Of a stretch of DNA of 64,000 nt, positions 39,040 to 52,468 are shown piece by piece. Origin of the DNA: Chryseomicrobium excrementi (lineage in GTDB: Bacteria; Bacillota; Bacilli; Bacillales_A; Planococcaceae); the NCBI RefSeq assembly GCF_002798305.1, contig NZ_PCGR01000001.1, positions 620,001-684,000 of the forward strand. Reading direction: 5' to 3'. The notes under the pieces were generated by a model, which saw only the letters and a list, made by a program, of their open reading frames with translations, searched no databases and was not told where the DNA came from. Position 1 is the first letter of the stretch; each line of letters opens with the position of its first letter. The position numbers were made by a program, and so were the translations under genes.

Positions 39040-40226
39040 CCCTCCTGCTTCACAATGTGCTGGAGCAGTTCTGTAGCTAGTTGGTCTTTCGCTAGCATCG
39101 GGAAGTCCACTTTTCCTTCGCTTGAAAACATCACCACTTTGTTGGTGTCGGTCCCAAAGCCCACTCCTGGTTGTGTCACATCGTTTGCAATAATATAATC
39201 TGCATTTTTCTTTTGTCGTTTGGCGTCTGCGTAGGCTTCTACATCATTTGTCTCTGCTGCAAACCCGATGATAATCTGATGCGTTTTCGCTGCACCCATT
39301 GTAGCTAAAATATCCGTAGTACGTTCCATTTCAAGTGACGTATCTCCTTGTTGTTTCTTCACTTTTTGGTCGGCCGGATGCTTTGGCTTGTAATCTGCGA
39401 CAGCCGCGGTTTTGATTAACAAGTCCGTTGTGCTAAAGCGTTTCTCAACCGCTTCCAACATCTCTGCTGCGCTCTCTACATCGATACGTGTGACACCAGG
39501 TGGTGTCGCTAAACCTACAGGTCCTGCAACAAGTGTCACGTTTGCCCCAAGTTCAGCTGCCGCTTTTGCCATGGCAAATCCCATCTTCCCAGAAGAGAAG
39601 TTAGAGACATACCGAACCGGATCAATACGTTCTCTCGTGGGTCCCGCTGTTACTACGACTTGTTTCCCAATTAAAGGTTTTGACTTGTTGGTGCGATTTA
39701 AAATCAGTTCCGTAATCTTCTCTGGCTCTTCTAAACGACCTTTTCCAACATAGCCACAAGCTAAATACCCTTCAGAAGGTTCAATGAAGCGAACTCCACG
39801 TTTATACAAGGTATCGATATTTTGTTGCACGGCTGGATGGTCATACATATGCACGTTCATTGCAGGTGCCATCCAGACCTCTTTTGTTGTGGCGAGAAGT
39901 GTCGTCGTGATCATGTCATCTGCAATACCATTCGCATATTTCCCAATGACGTTGGCCGTTGCTGGCGCAACGACGACAAGGTCTGGCCAATCCGCTAAAT
40001 CAATATGGGCAATGACACGTGAATCTTTTTCATCAAATGTATCAAAGTAGACGTCATTGCGGGACATCGCTTGAAACGAAAGTGGTTGGACAAATTCCAT
40101 TGCCGATTGTGACATAATGACACGGACATCTGCACCCGCTTGAGTAAGTTTACTGACAAGCGCCACTGCTTTGTAGACCGCGATTCCACCTGTCACACAG
40201 AGTAAAATTTTTGTTGACCCAGTCAT
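39027..40226 (-). CDS. coaBC: bifunctional phosphopantothenoylcysteine decarboxylase/synthetase CoaBC
   Basis: Two consecutive steps of CoA synthesis. The 399 aa start with the FMN flavoprotein CoaC domain (LLCVTGGIAVYKAVALVSKL; active-site region VAPATANVIGKYANGIADD and APAMNVHMYDHP) and continue into CoaB (VVTAGPTRERIDPVRYVSNFSSGKMGFAMA from about 190). Downstream of rpoZ by 59 bp that hold a strong hairpin without a U-run. Confidence 0.97.
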   Translation of the reverse strand: MTGSTKILLCVTGGIAVYKAVALVSKLTQAGADVRVIMSQSAMEFVQPLSFQAMSRNDVYFDTFDEKDSRVIAHIDLADWPDLVVVAPATANVIGKYANGIADDMITTTLLATTKEVWMAPAMNVHMYDHPAVQQNIDTLYKRGVRFIEPSEGYLACGYVGKGRLEEPEKITELILNRTNKSKPLIGKQVVVTAGPTRERIDPVRYVSNFSSGKMGFAMAKAAAELGANVTLVAGPVGLATPPGVTRIDVESAAEMLEAVEKRFSTTDLLIKTAAVADYKPKHPADQKVKKQQGDTSLEMERTTDILATMGAAKTHQIIIGFAAETNDVEAYADAKRQKKNADYIIANDVTQPGVGFGTDTNKVVMFSSEGKVDFPMLAKDQLATELLQHIVKQEGWHS

Positions 40227-40246
40227 TCGAAAATCCCCTTTTATAC

Positions 40247-40278
40247 AGAATGACCTCCCAAAGACATTCTTTGGGAGG
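40247..40278 (-). promoter_or_regulatory. strong stem-loop in the coaBC leader
   Basis: Perfect 10-bp stem CCTCCCAAAG (40254-40263) / CTTTGGGAGG (40269-40278) with a 5-nt loop, between rpoZ and coaBC. No T-run follows on the minus strand, so it is not a standard terminator for rpoZ. The loop AATG is complementary to CATT just 3' of the stem, so a small pseudoknot could form. Function unknown; RNA stability or attenuation are options. Confidence 0.55.
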
Positions 40279-40285
40279 TAGGTTT

Positions 40286-40510
40286 TTATACTTCGTCTTC
40301 GTATACTACGTTTTGATCGGCTGCTTCATTGATTAAAACGCCTGTAGCGATCTCTTCAAGTGCCTTGCCGACATTTTTATCAGAAACATACTTCACAAGA
40401 CGCATGTTCTTTTCTTCTTGCATTTGGCGTGCACGCTTAGAAGCGATACTCACCAAAGAGTATTTTGAATCAACTTTTTTCTTTAACGAATCCACTGATG
40501 GATATAACAT
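40286..40510 (-). CDS. rpoZ: RNA polymerase omega subunit
   Basis: 74 aa; start [20 protein letters not shown] and the conserved [14 protein letters not shown] helix identify omega. It abuts gmk (gmk stop and rpoZ start are adjacent), the invariant Firmicute gmk-rpoZ-coaBC order. Confidence 0.96.
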   Translation of the reverse strand: MLYPSVDSLKKKVDSKYSLVSIASKRARQMQEEKNMRLVKYVSDKNVGKALEEIATGVLINEAADQNVVYEDEV

Positions 40511-41172
<662 letters not shown>

Positions 41173-41216
41173 CATCATGATAGAATAGAACAAAACGTTT
41201 TGAAAGAGGAATTAAA

Positions 41217-42872
41217 ATGGCATTTGACGGTTTATTTACAGCAGCAATCACAAAAGAATTACACCAGCTTCAAACGGGCCGTATCACGAAAGTCCACCAG
41301 CCAAATGCACAAGAGTTGATGCTCCATATCCGTGCAGGAGGAAAAAACCACAAGCTTCTATTCTCCATCCATCCGTCGTATGCACGTATTCACTTAACGT
41401 ATGAATCTATCGACAACCCCGCATCACCACCGATGTTCTGTATGATGATGCGCAAGCATATTGAAGGTGGCTTTATTGAAAAAGTGGAACAGATCGAAGC
41501 AGACCGGATCATCCAACTAACGATTCGCAGTAAAGATGAAATTGGTGATGACACGAGCCGCATCTTGATTATGGAAGTGATGGGACGTCACAGCAACTTG
41601 ACGCTCGTCAACGGGGACACATTCAAAATCATCGAGACGATGAAGCACCTTCCCCCTTCAATGAACTCGTACCGCACGATGATGCCGGGTCAAGATTATA
41701 TTTATCCACCAAAACAAGATAAAGAAAATCCGTTTCTTCTAACAAAAGATGCCGTTCCGACGCTTGATGCAGATGGTTGGATGGCGACTTACCAAGGCGT
41801 GTCCAAAATTCACGCTGAAGAACTCGCTTCTCTGTCTCCATCGGATGCTTTTGACTTTGTCATGAGTTTCTCGTCAGGAGGGAGTCAGCCAGGAAGTGCA
41901 GAAGTTGGCAGCAAGACCGTATTTTCTGCGAGTCCTCTCTCTCATCTCGACTCATCTTGGGTCGCAGCAGAGTCACTTGGTCACCTACTCGACCGCGTGT
42001 ATTACCAAAAAGCGGAGCGTGATCGTGTCAAACAACAGGCAGGAGATTTGGAGCGCTGGTTGATCAACGAACGCAAGAAATTGACGACGAAATTGAAAAA
42101 GCTCAAAACGGACATGACTCGTGCGGAAAACTTACAAGAGTATCAAAAACACGGGGAACTGTTGATGGGCAATCTGCATGCCATGACTAAAGGTATGAAA
42201 GAGGTCGAAGTCATTGATTATTACGATGAGAATCAAGCGATGCTGACGATTGCTCTCGACCCTAAGAAGTCACCTTCTCAGAATGCCCAATCGTATTTCC
42301 ACCGATACACGAAAGCGAAGACGGCTCTGCACGAAGTTCAAGTGCAGCTTGATAAAACTACTGAAGAACTCACCTATCTAGATGAAATCATGCGACAACT
42401 GGAACAGGCTTCTCCGTCGGATATCGAAGAAATTCGTGAGGAACTGATGGAACAAGGCTACTTGAAAAAACGTTCGAAAGCGAAGGCTCGTAAAGAAGTG
42501 AAGATTAAGCCGGAATCGTACCGTTCTTCAGACGGTACCTCGATTTCTGTTGGGAAGAATAATAAGCAAAATGACTACGTGACGTTCAAGCTCGCAAAGC
42601 GAACTGATACGTGGTTGCATACGAAAGATATCCCCGGCTCTCACGTCGTCATTCACGATGCCGACCCGTCTGAGCAGACGATTTTAGAAGCGGCTACTTT
42701 AGCAGCTTATTTCAGTAAAGCTCGAGAATCTTCTTCAGTACCCGTAGATTACACCGAAGTGCGTCATGTGAAAAAACCGAACGGCTCAAAGCCTGGATTT
42801 GTGATTTATTTTGAACAAAAGACAGTGTATGTCACACCTGACCAAGAGACGATCCGTGGTATGCAAAAGTAA
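41217..42872 (+). CDS. rqcH: ribosome-associated quality control protein RqcH (NFACT)
   Basis: Rqc2/NEMF homologue that binds 50S subunits holding a stalled peptidyl-tRNA and directs C-terminal alanine tailing. 551 aa: NFACT-N domain (MAFDGLFTAAITKELHQL ... LEVMGRHSNLTLVN-type IMEVMGRHSNLTLVNGD), a central coiled coil (about 275-400), and NFACT-R near SDGTSISVGKNNKQNDYVTF with WLHTKDIPGSHVVI. The often-cited fibronectin-binding annotation of this family reflects the same protein. Divergent from gmk. Confidence 0.94.
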   Translation: MAFDGLFTAAITKELHQLQTGRITKVHQPNAQELMLHIRAGGKNHKLLFSIHPSYARIHLTYESIDNPASPPMFCMMMRKHIEGGFIEKVEQIEADRIIQLTIRSKDEIGDDTSRILIMEVMGRHSNLTLVNGDTFKIIETMKHLPPSMNSYRTMMPGQDYIYPPKQDKENPFLLTKDAVPTLDADGWMATYQGVSKIHAEELASLSPSDAFDFVMSFSSGGSQPGSAEVGSKTVFSASPLSHLDSSWVAAESLGHLLDRVYYQKAERDRVKQQAGDLERWLINERKKLTTKLKKLKTDMTRAENLQEYQKHGELLMGNLHAMTKGMKEVEVIDYYDENQAMLTIALDPKKSPSQNAQSYFHRYTKAKTALHEVQVQLDKTTEELTYLDEIMRQLEQASPSDIEEIREELMEQGYLKKRSKAKARKEVKIKPESYRSSDGTSISVGKNNKQNDYVTFKLAKRTDTWLHTKDIPGSHVVIHDADPSEQTILEAATLAAYFSKARESSSVPVDYTEVRHVKKPNGSKPGFVIYFEQKTVYVTPDQETIRGMQK

Positions 42873-42878
42873 GAATTC

Positions 42879-42917
42879 AAAAAGGTCGGGAGCTATACTT
42901 CAGCTCCCGACCTTTTT
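42879..42917. terminator. shared bidirectional terminator of rqcH and the pyr operon
   Basis: Perfect stem AAAAAGGTCGGGAGCT / AGCTCCCGACCTTTTT with loop around TATACTTC. T-runs follow on both strands. It starts 7 bp after the rqcH stop and 2 bp after the pyrE stop. Confidence 0.95.
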
Positions 42918-42918
42918 A

Positions 42919-43542
42919 TTATGCATTTTTCTGTTGAAGTTCTTCGTGCCAGTTCTTGATAAATCCTAACTGCTCTTCATTCAGGGCACCACTCTGTTGC
43001 GCTTGCTCTGTCAATTTCGGAAGCGTCGTTAAAGATTCATAGGGAACGCCTACCTTCTCGAACGCTTGCGCAGCTTTCGGCAACTCGTAAGAGAAGATAC
43101 TCACAACACCAAGTACATCTGCACCTTCTTTTTGCAGAGCCTCCACAGCAGTAATGCTGCTACCGCCTGTCGAAATCAAGTCTTCAATAACAACGACTTT
43201 TTGCCCTTCAATTAGCTTCCCTTCGATTTGATTGCCTCTTCCGTGCTCTTTCGCTTTCGAGCGAACATAAACCATCGGTAGCTGCAATTCACTACTGACC
43301 CAAGCTGCATGAGGAATACCCGCAGTTGCTGTCCCTGCTACTACTTCACACCCGGGAAACTCAGCTTCAATTTTTTTAGCTAGTTGTTTCGCCACTACCT
43401 CACGAAGCTCCGGGTATCCCATCAACAAACGGTTGTCACAATAGATGGGAGACTGGATGCCAGAAGCCCAAGTGAATAACGGGTCTGTAGAAAGTTGGAC
43501 CGCTTGAGCGGATAAAAGTGCTTGTGCTACTTGATCTGTCAT
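42919..43542 (-). CDS. pyrE: orotate phosphoribosyltransferase
   Basis: Makes OMP from orotate and PRPP. 207 aa; PRPP loop VVVIEDLISTGGSSITAVEAL near 115-135, catalytic-loop region SKAKEHGRGNQIEGKL near 97. Start adjoins the pyrF stop. Last gene of the UMP operon, ending at the shared terminator. Confidence 0.97.
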   Translation of the reverse strand: MTDQVAQALLSAQAVQLSTDPLFTWASGIQSPIYCDNRLLMGYPELREVVAKQLAKKIEAEFPGCEVVAGTATAGIPHAAWVSSELQLPMVYVRSKAKEHGRGNQIEGKLIEGQKVVVIEDLISTGGSSITAVEALQKEGADVLGVVSIFSYELPKAAQAFEKVGVPYESLTTLPKLTEQAQQSGALNEEQLGFIKNWHEELQQKNA

Positions 43543-45909
<2,367 letters not shown>

Positions 45910-45913
<4 letters not shown>

Positions 45914-48900
45914 CCACGCACCTCCGCTGGTTGCATTGTTTCTGTTGTGAACGTCATGGATTCCATCACTCGTAAGATGGCTTCAGCAGTATCGAGCGAA
46001 GTTAAGATCGGCACCCCGTTCTCAACTGCTTCACGACGGATTCGGAAGCCGTCACGCGCCGGTTGTTTTCCTTTTGTCAACGTGTTGACGACAAACTGCG
46101 CTTTACCTGATTGGATCACATCGACTAAAGTCTCCCCTGTATCTCCGATCTTATTGACAGTCTGCACTGGAATTCCTTGCTCTTCAAATACAGCTGCTGT
46201 TCCCCCAGTAGCAAGGATGCGGTAGCCAATTGCATGGAATCGTTTTGCAAGATTTGCCGCTTCTTGCTTGTCTTTGTTCGCTACTGTCATCAGGACTGTA
46301 CCATGAGGTTTCATTTCTAGACCTGCAGCAACTAGACCTTTATATAGTGCTTTCTCAAGCGTTCGGTCTTTCCCTAACACTTCTCCTGTCGACTTCATCT
46401 CTGGTCCTAATGTAATATCGACACGGCGCAGTTTCGCAAAGCTGAACACCGGCACTTTTACATAAACGCCTGGTTGATTTGATGCAAGTCCAGGTGTGTA
46501 GCCCATTTCCGTCAATGTTTTTCCAAGAATTGCTTTTGTAGCTAAGTTCGCCATCGGGATTCCTGTGATTTTACTTAAGAACGGTACTGTACGGCTTGCA
46601 CGCGGGTTCACTTCGAGAACGTAGATCTCTCCTTTAGAAATCACGTACTGAATATTGAGAAGCCCTACTGTTTTTAATGCTTTAGCTAAGCGCATCGTAT
46701 AATCTACCAACTGCTCGATATGCTCGTTCGACAAGTTCTGAGGTGGGTATACTGCAATCGAGTCACCAGAGTGGACTCCAGCGCGTTCGATATGTTCCAT
46801 GATTCCTGGAATGACGACGGATTCTCCGTCTGAAATTGCATCCACTTCAATCTCCGTACCCGTCAAGTAGCGGTCTACAAGAACCGGATGTTCTGGACTC
46901 GCTTCTACCGCATATTCCATGTAGTGTTTCAGTTCATCTTCGTTGTAGACAATTTCCATAGCACGGCCGCCAAGGACGTATGAAGGGCGGACTAGAACTG
47001 GGAATCCGATTTCTCTCGCATTTGCTAAAGCCTGCTCTACAGATACAGCTGTTTTCCCTTCTGGTTGCGGAATGCCGATCTCACGAAGTAGCGCTTCAAA
47101 CTTGTCGCGATTTTCTGCGCGGTCCAAGTCTTCTAAGCTAGTGCCTAGAATCTTGACACCACGTGCTTCTAATCCTGCTGCTAAGTTAATAGCCGTCTGA
47201 CCGCCAAACTGGACGATAACTCCTTCTGGCTTTTCAAGCTCAACAATGTGCATCACATCTTCAAGTGTCAGAGGTTCAAAGTACAACTTGTCTGAAATCG
47301 AGAAGTCTGTTGAAACGGTCTCTGGGTTGTTGTTGACGATGATTGCTTCGTATCCTGCTTCTTTGATCGCCCATACAGAGTGAACTGTCGCATAATCGAA
47401 CTCGACACCTTGACCGATTCGGATCGGGCCAGAACCTAGTACCATAACACTTGGCTTGTCACTGCGAATCGATTCATTTTGTTTTTCATAAGTGCCGTAG
47501 AAGTATGGAGTTTCCGATTCGAACTCTCCTGCACATGTGTCTACCATTTTATAGACTGGGAACATGTCTTGTTGCTTTCTGAAATCGTAAACTTGTTGCT
47601 CCGTCCAGTTCCATAGCTTCGCAATCGTCACATCTGCAAAGCCCATGCGCTTCGCTTTATACAAGACGTCAAGATCTCCTACGTTTTCTTTAAGTGTAGT
47701 CTCGTAATCGACGATTCCTTTTAATTTGTTCAGGAAGAAGAAGTCGATTTCGCTCCACTCGTGGATTTGTTCCACTGTCATGCCGCGACGTAGTGCTTCT
47801 CCGATAAAGAACAGACGCTCATCTCCCGCGCGCTTGATGCGCTTGATGATCCATTCATCTGTAATCGTGTGTGCATTTTTCATCTCGAGGTGCATGTGTC
47901 CAGTTTCTAGGGAGCGAATGGACTTCAAGATGGCTTCTTCAAATGAACGTCCTAGAGACATCACTTCTCCCGTTGCTTTCATCTGTGTGCCAAGATTTCG
48001 TTTTGCCGATTCAAATTTATCAAATGGCCAGCGAGGAATTTTTGCGACGATGTAGTCAAGTGCTGGTTCGAAACATGCGAATGTCTTGCCTGTTACTGGG
48101 TTCATCATCTCATCAAGAGTTAGACCCACAGCAATTTTCGCAGCAAGTTTTGCAATTGGGTATCCTGTTGCTTTAGATGCCAGTGCAGACGAACGACTCA
48201 CACGAGGATTCACCTCGATGATGTAGTACTGGAAGCTATGCGGATCTAGTGCAAGTTGCACGTTACAGCCACCTTCAATTTTCAAAGCGCGAATAATTTT
48301 TAAGGAAACGTTTCGCAACATCTGGTTTTCACGGTCTGTCAATGTCTGTGTTGGCGCGACAACGATGGAATCCCCTGTATGGATTCCGACTGGGTCAAAG
48401 TTTTCCATATTACACACGACGATTGCGTTGTCTGCCGAGTCACGCATTACTTCGTATTCGATTTCTTTAAATCCTGCAATCGACTTTTCAAGTAGACATT
48501 GAGTCACCGGGCTGTACTTCAAACCACTTGTTACGATTTCCTGAAGCTCTTGGTCATTGTGACAGATTCCTCCACCTGTTCCTCCAAGGGTAAATGCCGG
48601 ACGAACGATGACTGGATAGCCGATTTGGGTCACAAAATCTTTTGCTTCATCTAAGTTATGGATGATGGTACTTTCAGGAACAGGCTCACCAAGTTCATTC
48701 ATGAGAGTGCGGAACAAGTCACGGTCTTCTGCTTTGTGGATAGCTTCTAGTTTCGTACCTAAAATCTCGACATTTAACTCGTCTAAAATTCCAGAACCAT
48801 GAAGTTCAATCGCCATGTTCAGTCCTGTCTGTCCACCAAGTGTCGGAAGAATCGCATCAGGACGTTCTTTTCGAATGATGTTTGAAACAAACTCTAGAGT

Positions 48901-49107
48901 CAGCGGCTCCATATACACTTTATCCGCCATCTCGGTGTCCGTCATAATAGTAGCTGGATTCGAGTTCACCAAGATCACACGGTATCCTTCTTCGCGCAGT
49001 GCGATACAAGCTTGTGTTCCCGCGTAATCAAATTCAGCTGCTTGTCCGATGACGATTGGTCCAGAACCGATTACTAAAATGGTATTGATATCGTGTCGTT
49101 TAGGCAT
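45910..49107 (-). CDS. carB: carbamoyl-phosphate synthase large subunit
   Basis: Two-step ATP-dependent synthesis of carbamoyl phosphate. The start is the ATG at 49105-49107 ([22 protein letters not shown]), 8 bp inside carA; the frame to 49260 is spurious. 1065 aa with two homologous ATP-grasp halves ([23 protein letters not shown]), paired [13 protein letters not shown] and [13 protein letters not shown] blocks, and a C-terminal MGS regulatory domain ([19 protein letters not shown]). Only one carB is visible, so it may also feed arginine synthesis. Confidence 0.97.
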
Positions 49108-50197
49108 GTAAAGTCCCCGCTTTCGTAGATGTGTGCATGAGCTTAATGAATTGATCAAATAAGTGAACCGAATCTTCTGGTCCTGCTGAACCTTCTGGGT
49201 GGAACTGAACGCAGAACACCGGGTAGTGTTTATGGCGAACGCCTTCCACCGTCTGGTCATTTAGAGCAATATGAGTCAATTCAAGGTCTGTGTTTTCAAG
49301 TGACTTCAAGTCAATCGCATAACCGTGGTTTTGTGAAGTCAGTTCTGTACGGCCTGTTGTTAAGTCTTTAACAGGGTGGTTCGCACCACGGTGACCGAAC
49401 TTCAATTTAAAGCTAGTTGCTCCACTTGCTAGTGAAATCAACTGGTGGCCTAGACATACTCCAAACATCGGAACATGCGGAATCAGCTGACGTACTGTCT
49501 CAATAGCTTCTGGAATGTCGGTCGGATCTCCAGGTCCGTTTGACAACATGACTCCATCTGGTTGCATAGCAAGAATGGTTTCTGCAGACGTGTTGTAAGG
49601 AACTACTGTCACGTCACAGTCTCGCTTGTTCAGCTCACGCAAGATACCGTGCTTCATTCCAAAGTCCATGACGACAACTCGGCAACCGCGGCCTGGGCTC
49701 GGATAAGGTCGTTGCGTAGAGACGCGAGAGACTTCATCATGTGGAAGGGACCAAGTGTTGAGCTCCGCTACAATTTCTTCTATATTCGGTTCTTCACCAG
49801 CAGATGTTAACTTCCCCCGGAGGGATCCATGTGTACGAAGGAGTTTCGTTAAGTGACGTGTATCGATTCCTGAAATCCCTGGAACGTCGCGCTCTTCCAT
49901 AAGTTCTCCAAATGTGCGGTGGGAGCGGAAGTTTGACGGTTGCTCTGTCCATTCACGTACGACGACTCCTGCAAGAGTAATCGTCATCGCTTCAAAATCC
50001 TCTGGATTGATTCCGTAATTTCCAATAAGTGGATACGTAAGTGTAAGAATTTGTGCACAGTTGGAAGGATCCGAAATAAACTCCTGGTACCCTGTCATTC
50101 CCGTTGTAAAGATGACTTCTCCCGTACTTCCTTGTGGTGAACCAAATGCTTCTCCTTCAAATACCGTTCCATCTTCTAAAATTAAATAACGTTTCAT
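49100..50197 (-). CDS. carA: carbamoyl-phosphate synthase small subunit
   Basis: Glutamine amidotransferase subunit. The start is the ATG at 50195-50197 ([19 protein letters not shown]), overlapping the pyrC stop by 4 bp. 365 aa; the class I glutaminase nucleophile is in [14 protein letters not shown] near 245, and the His-Glu pair in [15 protein letters not shown] near 332. Confidence 0.97.
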   Translation of the reverse strand: MKRYLILEDGTVFEGEAFGSPQGSTGEVIFTTGMTGYQEFISDPSNCAQILTLTYPLIGNYGINPEDFEAMTITLAGVVVREWTEQPSNFRSHRTFGELMEERDVPGISGIDTRHLTKLLRTHGSLRGKLTSAGEEPNIEEIVAELNTWSLPHDEVSRVSTQRPYPSPGRGCRVVVMDFGMKHGILRELNKRDCDVTVVPYNTSAETILAMQPDGVMLSNGPGDPTDIPEAIETVRQLIPHVPMFGVCLGHQLISLASGATSFKLKFGHRGANHPVKDLTTGRTELTSQNHGYAIDLKSLENTDLELTHIALNDQTVEGVRHKHYPVFCVQFHPEGSAGPEDSVHLFDQFIKLMHTSTKAGTLHA

Positions 50198-51468
50198 CCT
50201 TGTTCCCTCCAGACACATTTTCCGTTAAACCAAGTTTCAGTCGGCCAGCCCTTGCATGACCTTCCCTCAAACGGGGTGTTCGTACTTTTTGATAAGAATT
50301 CGTTTGAATCAATTGTTTTTTCTAGTTGTGTATCAATCAGTGTAAATTCCGCTTCTTTGCCAAGTTCAAGTTTCCCGTATGGAAGATCAAATACAGCAGC
50401 AGGCTTCGTCGTTAAGTAGCTGACGAGTTGTCCTAGTGACCATTTTCCAGTCTCTACAAAGTGTGTGTAGAGCAGCGGAAAAGCCGTTTCAAGTCCTACA
50501 ATTCCAAACGGAGCCTTTTCAAATCCATGAGATTTCTCTTCCGCCGTATGTGGTGCATGGTCAGTCGCAATGCAATCTAATGTCCCATCGAGTAATCCCT
50601 CTAGCAACGCTTGTTGATCCGCTCTCCCACGAAGAGGAGGGTTCATTTTCCAGCTTGCTTCATTTGTCGGAATATCCTCTTCACATAACAGCAAATGGTG
50701 TGGGGACACTTCTGCAGTAACATGAATTCCTGCTCGTTTCGCATCTCGAATCACGCGAACAGACTCTTTTGTACTGACGTGGCAAACATGATAATGTACT
50801 CCTGTAGCTTCAGCCAGCAGACAGTCACGCGCAATGTGCACCGCTTCAGAGGCTGAAAGAATTCCAGGGAGGCCAAGCTCTTTATTTTTCGAGCCTTCGT
50901 GCATCACGCCGCCAAACAGCAAGCTGTTATCTTCACAATGCGCTACCACCGAGATGCCGGCTTCAGCTGCTTGTTTCATTGCTTCATACATCATGCCTGC
51001 AGTTTGAACTCCAACTCCGTCATCTGTTAATGCGAACGCTCCCGCTTGTTTCAGTTCAGAAGCATTTGTCAGCTCCTTACCAGCTTCACGGATGGTGATC
51101 GAACCGTATGGCAAGACGCGAACAGAAGCCGTTTCTTCAATTCGCTGTTGCAGCCACTCCATAGTTTCTTTCGTGTCCGGAACCGGTCTAGTGTTTGGCA
51201 TCGAACAAATTGTCGTAAAGCCACCTCGTGCTGCAGCCCGTGTTCCACTTTCAATCGTTTCTTTATGCTCTCCACCCGGTTCTCTTAGATGAACGTGTAC
51301 GTCGATGAGTCCTGGCAGTAGCAACTTTCCTTGCCCATCAATCACTTCATCAGCATCTTGTACTTCTTCAAAAGAGTGTAGCACTCCGTCCTCTACCACT
51401 AATGCTGTCGGAACGAGGTCCCCTTGTTCATTCAGTCGTTGTAGATTGGTCCACATTGTTTTCATCAT
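50194..51468 (-). CDS. pyrC: dihydroorotase
   Basis: Cyclises carbamoyl-aspartate. 424 aa, type I amidohydrolase: zinc ligands in [17 protein letters not shown] near 55, HCEDNSLL and HVSTKESVR, catalytic Asp in [19 protein letters not shown] near 300. Tandem ATGs at 51468 and 51465 follow GGAGGAAGC; the second has the better spacing. It overlaps pyrB by 4 bp. Confidence 0.97.
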   Translation of the reverse strand: MMKTMWTNLQRLNEQGDLVPTALVVEDGVLHSFEEVQDADEVIDGQGKLLLPGLIDVHVHLREPGGEHKETIESGTRAAARGGFTTICSMPNTRPVPDTKETMEWLQQRIEETASVRVLPYGSITIREAGKELTNASELKQAGAFALTDDGVGVQTAGMMYEAMKQAAEAGISVVAHCEDNSLLFGGVMHEGSKNKELGLPGILSASEAVHIARDCLLAEATGVHYHVCHVSTKESVRVIRDAKRAGIHVTAEVSPHHLLLCEEDIPTNEASWKMNPPLRGRADQQALLEGLLDGTLDCIATDHAPHTAEEKSHGFEKAPFGIVGLETAFPLLYTHFVETGKWSLGQLVSYLTTKPAAVFDLPYGKLELGKEAEFTLIDTQLEKTIDSNEFLSKSTNTPFEGRSCKGWPTETWFNGKCVWREQG

Positions 51469-52343
51469 GCTTCCTCCTTCAATAAGTACTCTAAAATGGC
51501 CATTCGCATAAAGACCCCATTCTTCATTTGTTCGAATATCCGTGACTTAGATCCTTCAACCACTTCATCCGCAATTTCTACTCCTCGGTTGAAAGGTGCA
51601 GGATGTAAGATGATGGCGTCTTCCTTCATCGCGTGCATGCGCTCTACCGTGAGTCCATACTGGCTGTGGTATTGCTCTTTTGTAAATGACTGCCCCGGTT
51701 GGTGGCGTTCGTGTTGCACTCGTAGCAGCATGATGACGTCACTCGTCTTGATGGCATCGTCTAGTGATGCTTGTGTCTCAAACTCAGCTTGCCATTCTGG
51801 CGGACTGACAAACTGTAGGTTGGCTCCGAGTCGTGACAGGACTTGAACATTAGACCTTGCCACTCGGCTATGCGCCAAGTCACCAACGATTGTAATCGTC
51901 TTTCCTTCGAGCTCCTCGAACTCTTCCATGATGGTCATCAAGTCAAGCAAGCTCTGGGTCGGATGATTGCCTGTCCCGTCGCCACCGTTGATGATCACAG
52001 GCTTCACTTTTCCAACAAGCGGTTCGTAATAAGCGTTGTCCGTATGCCGAATGACTACTACATCAACGCCGATGGCTTCTAGCGTCTTTACCGTGTCATA
52101 CAGTGATTCACCTTTCGTCGCACTAGAGAATTGCGCTTCAAAAGGAAGTACCGTCAGACCGACTTTTCGTTCTGCCATCTCAAAGCTCATCTTCGTTCGA
52201 GTGCTCGGCTCGAAAAATAAATTGGTAGCTACTAGCCCAGGCGGAACTTGACTTGGGCTCCCTGCCTTGAGTTGTCTGGCTCGCTTTACTAGAAATAAGA
52301 TATCGTCTGTTGACAGTTGTTCAATGGTTGTAAGTGTCCGCAT
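51465..52343 (-). CDS. pyrB: aspartate carbamoyltransferase catalytic subunit
   Basis: First committed pyrimidine step. 292 aa; carbamoyl-phosphate site [18 protein letters not shown] near 42-58, aspartate-site regions [19 protein letters not shown] near 118-136 and [12 protein letters not shown] near 250. It starts just after a PyrR-type attenuator. Confidence 0.97.
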   Translation of the reverse strand: MRTLTTIEQLSTDDILFLVKRARQLKAGSPSQVPPGLVATNLFFEPSTRTKMSFEMAERKVGLTVLPFEAQFSSATKGESLYDTVKTLEAIGVDVVVIRHTDNAYYEPLVGKVKPVIINGGDGTGNHPTQSLLDLMTIMEEFEELEGKTITIVGDLAHSRVARSNVQVLSRLGANLQFVSPPEWQAEFETQASLDDAIKTSDVIMLLRVQHERHQPGQSFTKEQYHSQYGLTVERMHAMKEDAIILHPAPFNRGVEIADEVVEGSKSRIFEQMKNGVFMRMAILEYLLKEEA

Positions 52344-52360
52344 GAGTCCCGTCCTTTCAT

Positions 52361-52457
52361 AAAAAAAACCCTTTCCGCAGAGGGAAAGGGTATGAGGAAA
52401 GACACGTGACCTGAACGATCCGTGAGCAATCCGCTCCCCTTTCTCATCTCTCGGATG
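52361..52457 (-). promoter_or_regulatory. PyrR-type attenuator upstream of pyrB
   Basis: Minus strand, 5' to 3': a binding-loop-like ATCCGAGAGATGAGAAAGGG (about 52438-52457), intervening pairing region, then a terminator ACCCTTTCC / GGAAAGGGT (52368-52391) with a run of eight T, ending 17 bp before the pyrB ATG. The loop deviates from the classical CCAGAGAGGCT but keeps GAGA...GAGAA-GG. Same position as the pyrP-pyrB attenuator of B. subtilis. Confidence 0.78.
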
Positions 52458-52468
52458 AAATTAAAAGG

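Noticed and set aside
49108-49260. N-terminal extension of carB by 51 residues
   Set aside because: Lies within carA in another frame; the family start [14 protein letters not shown] with normal overlap is at 49107.
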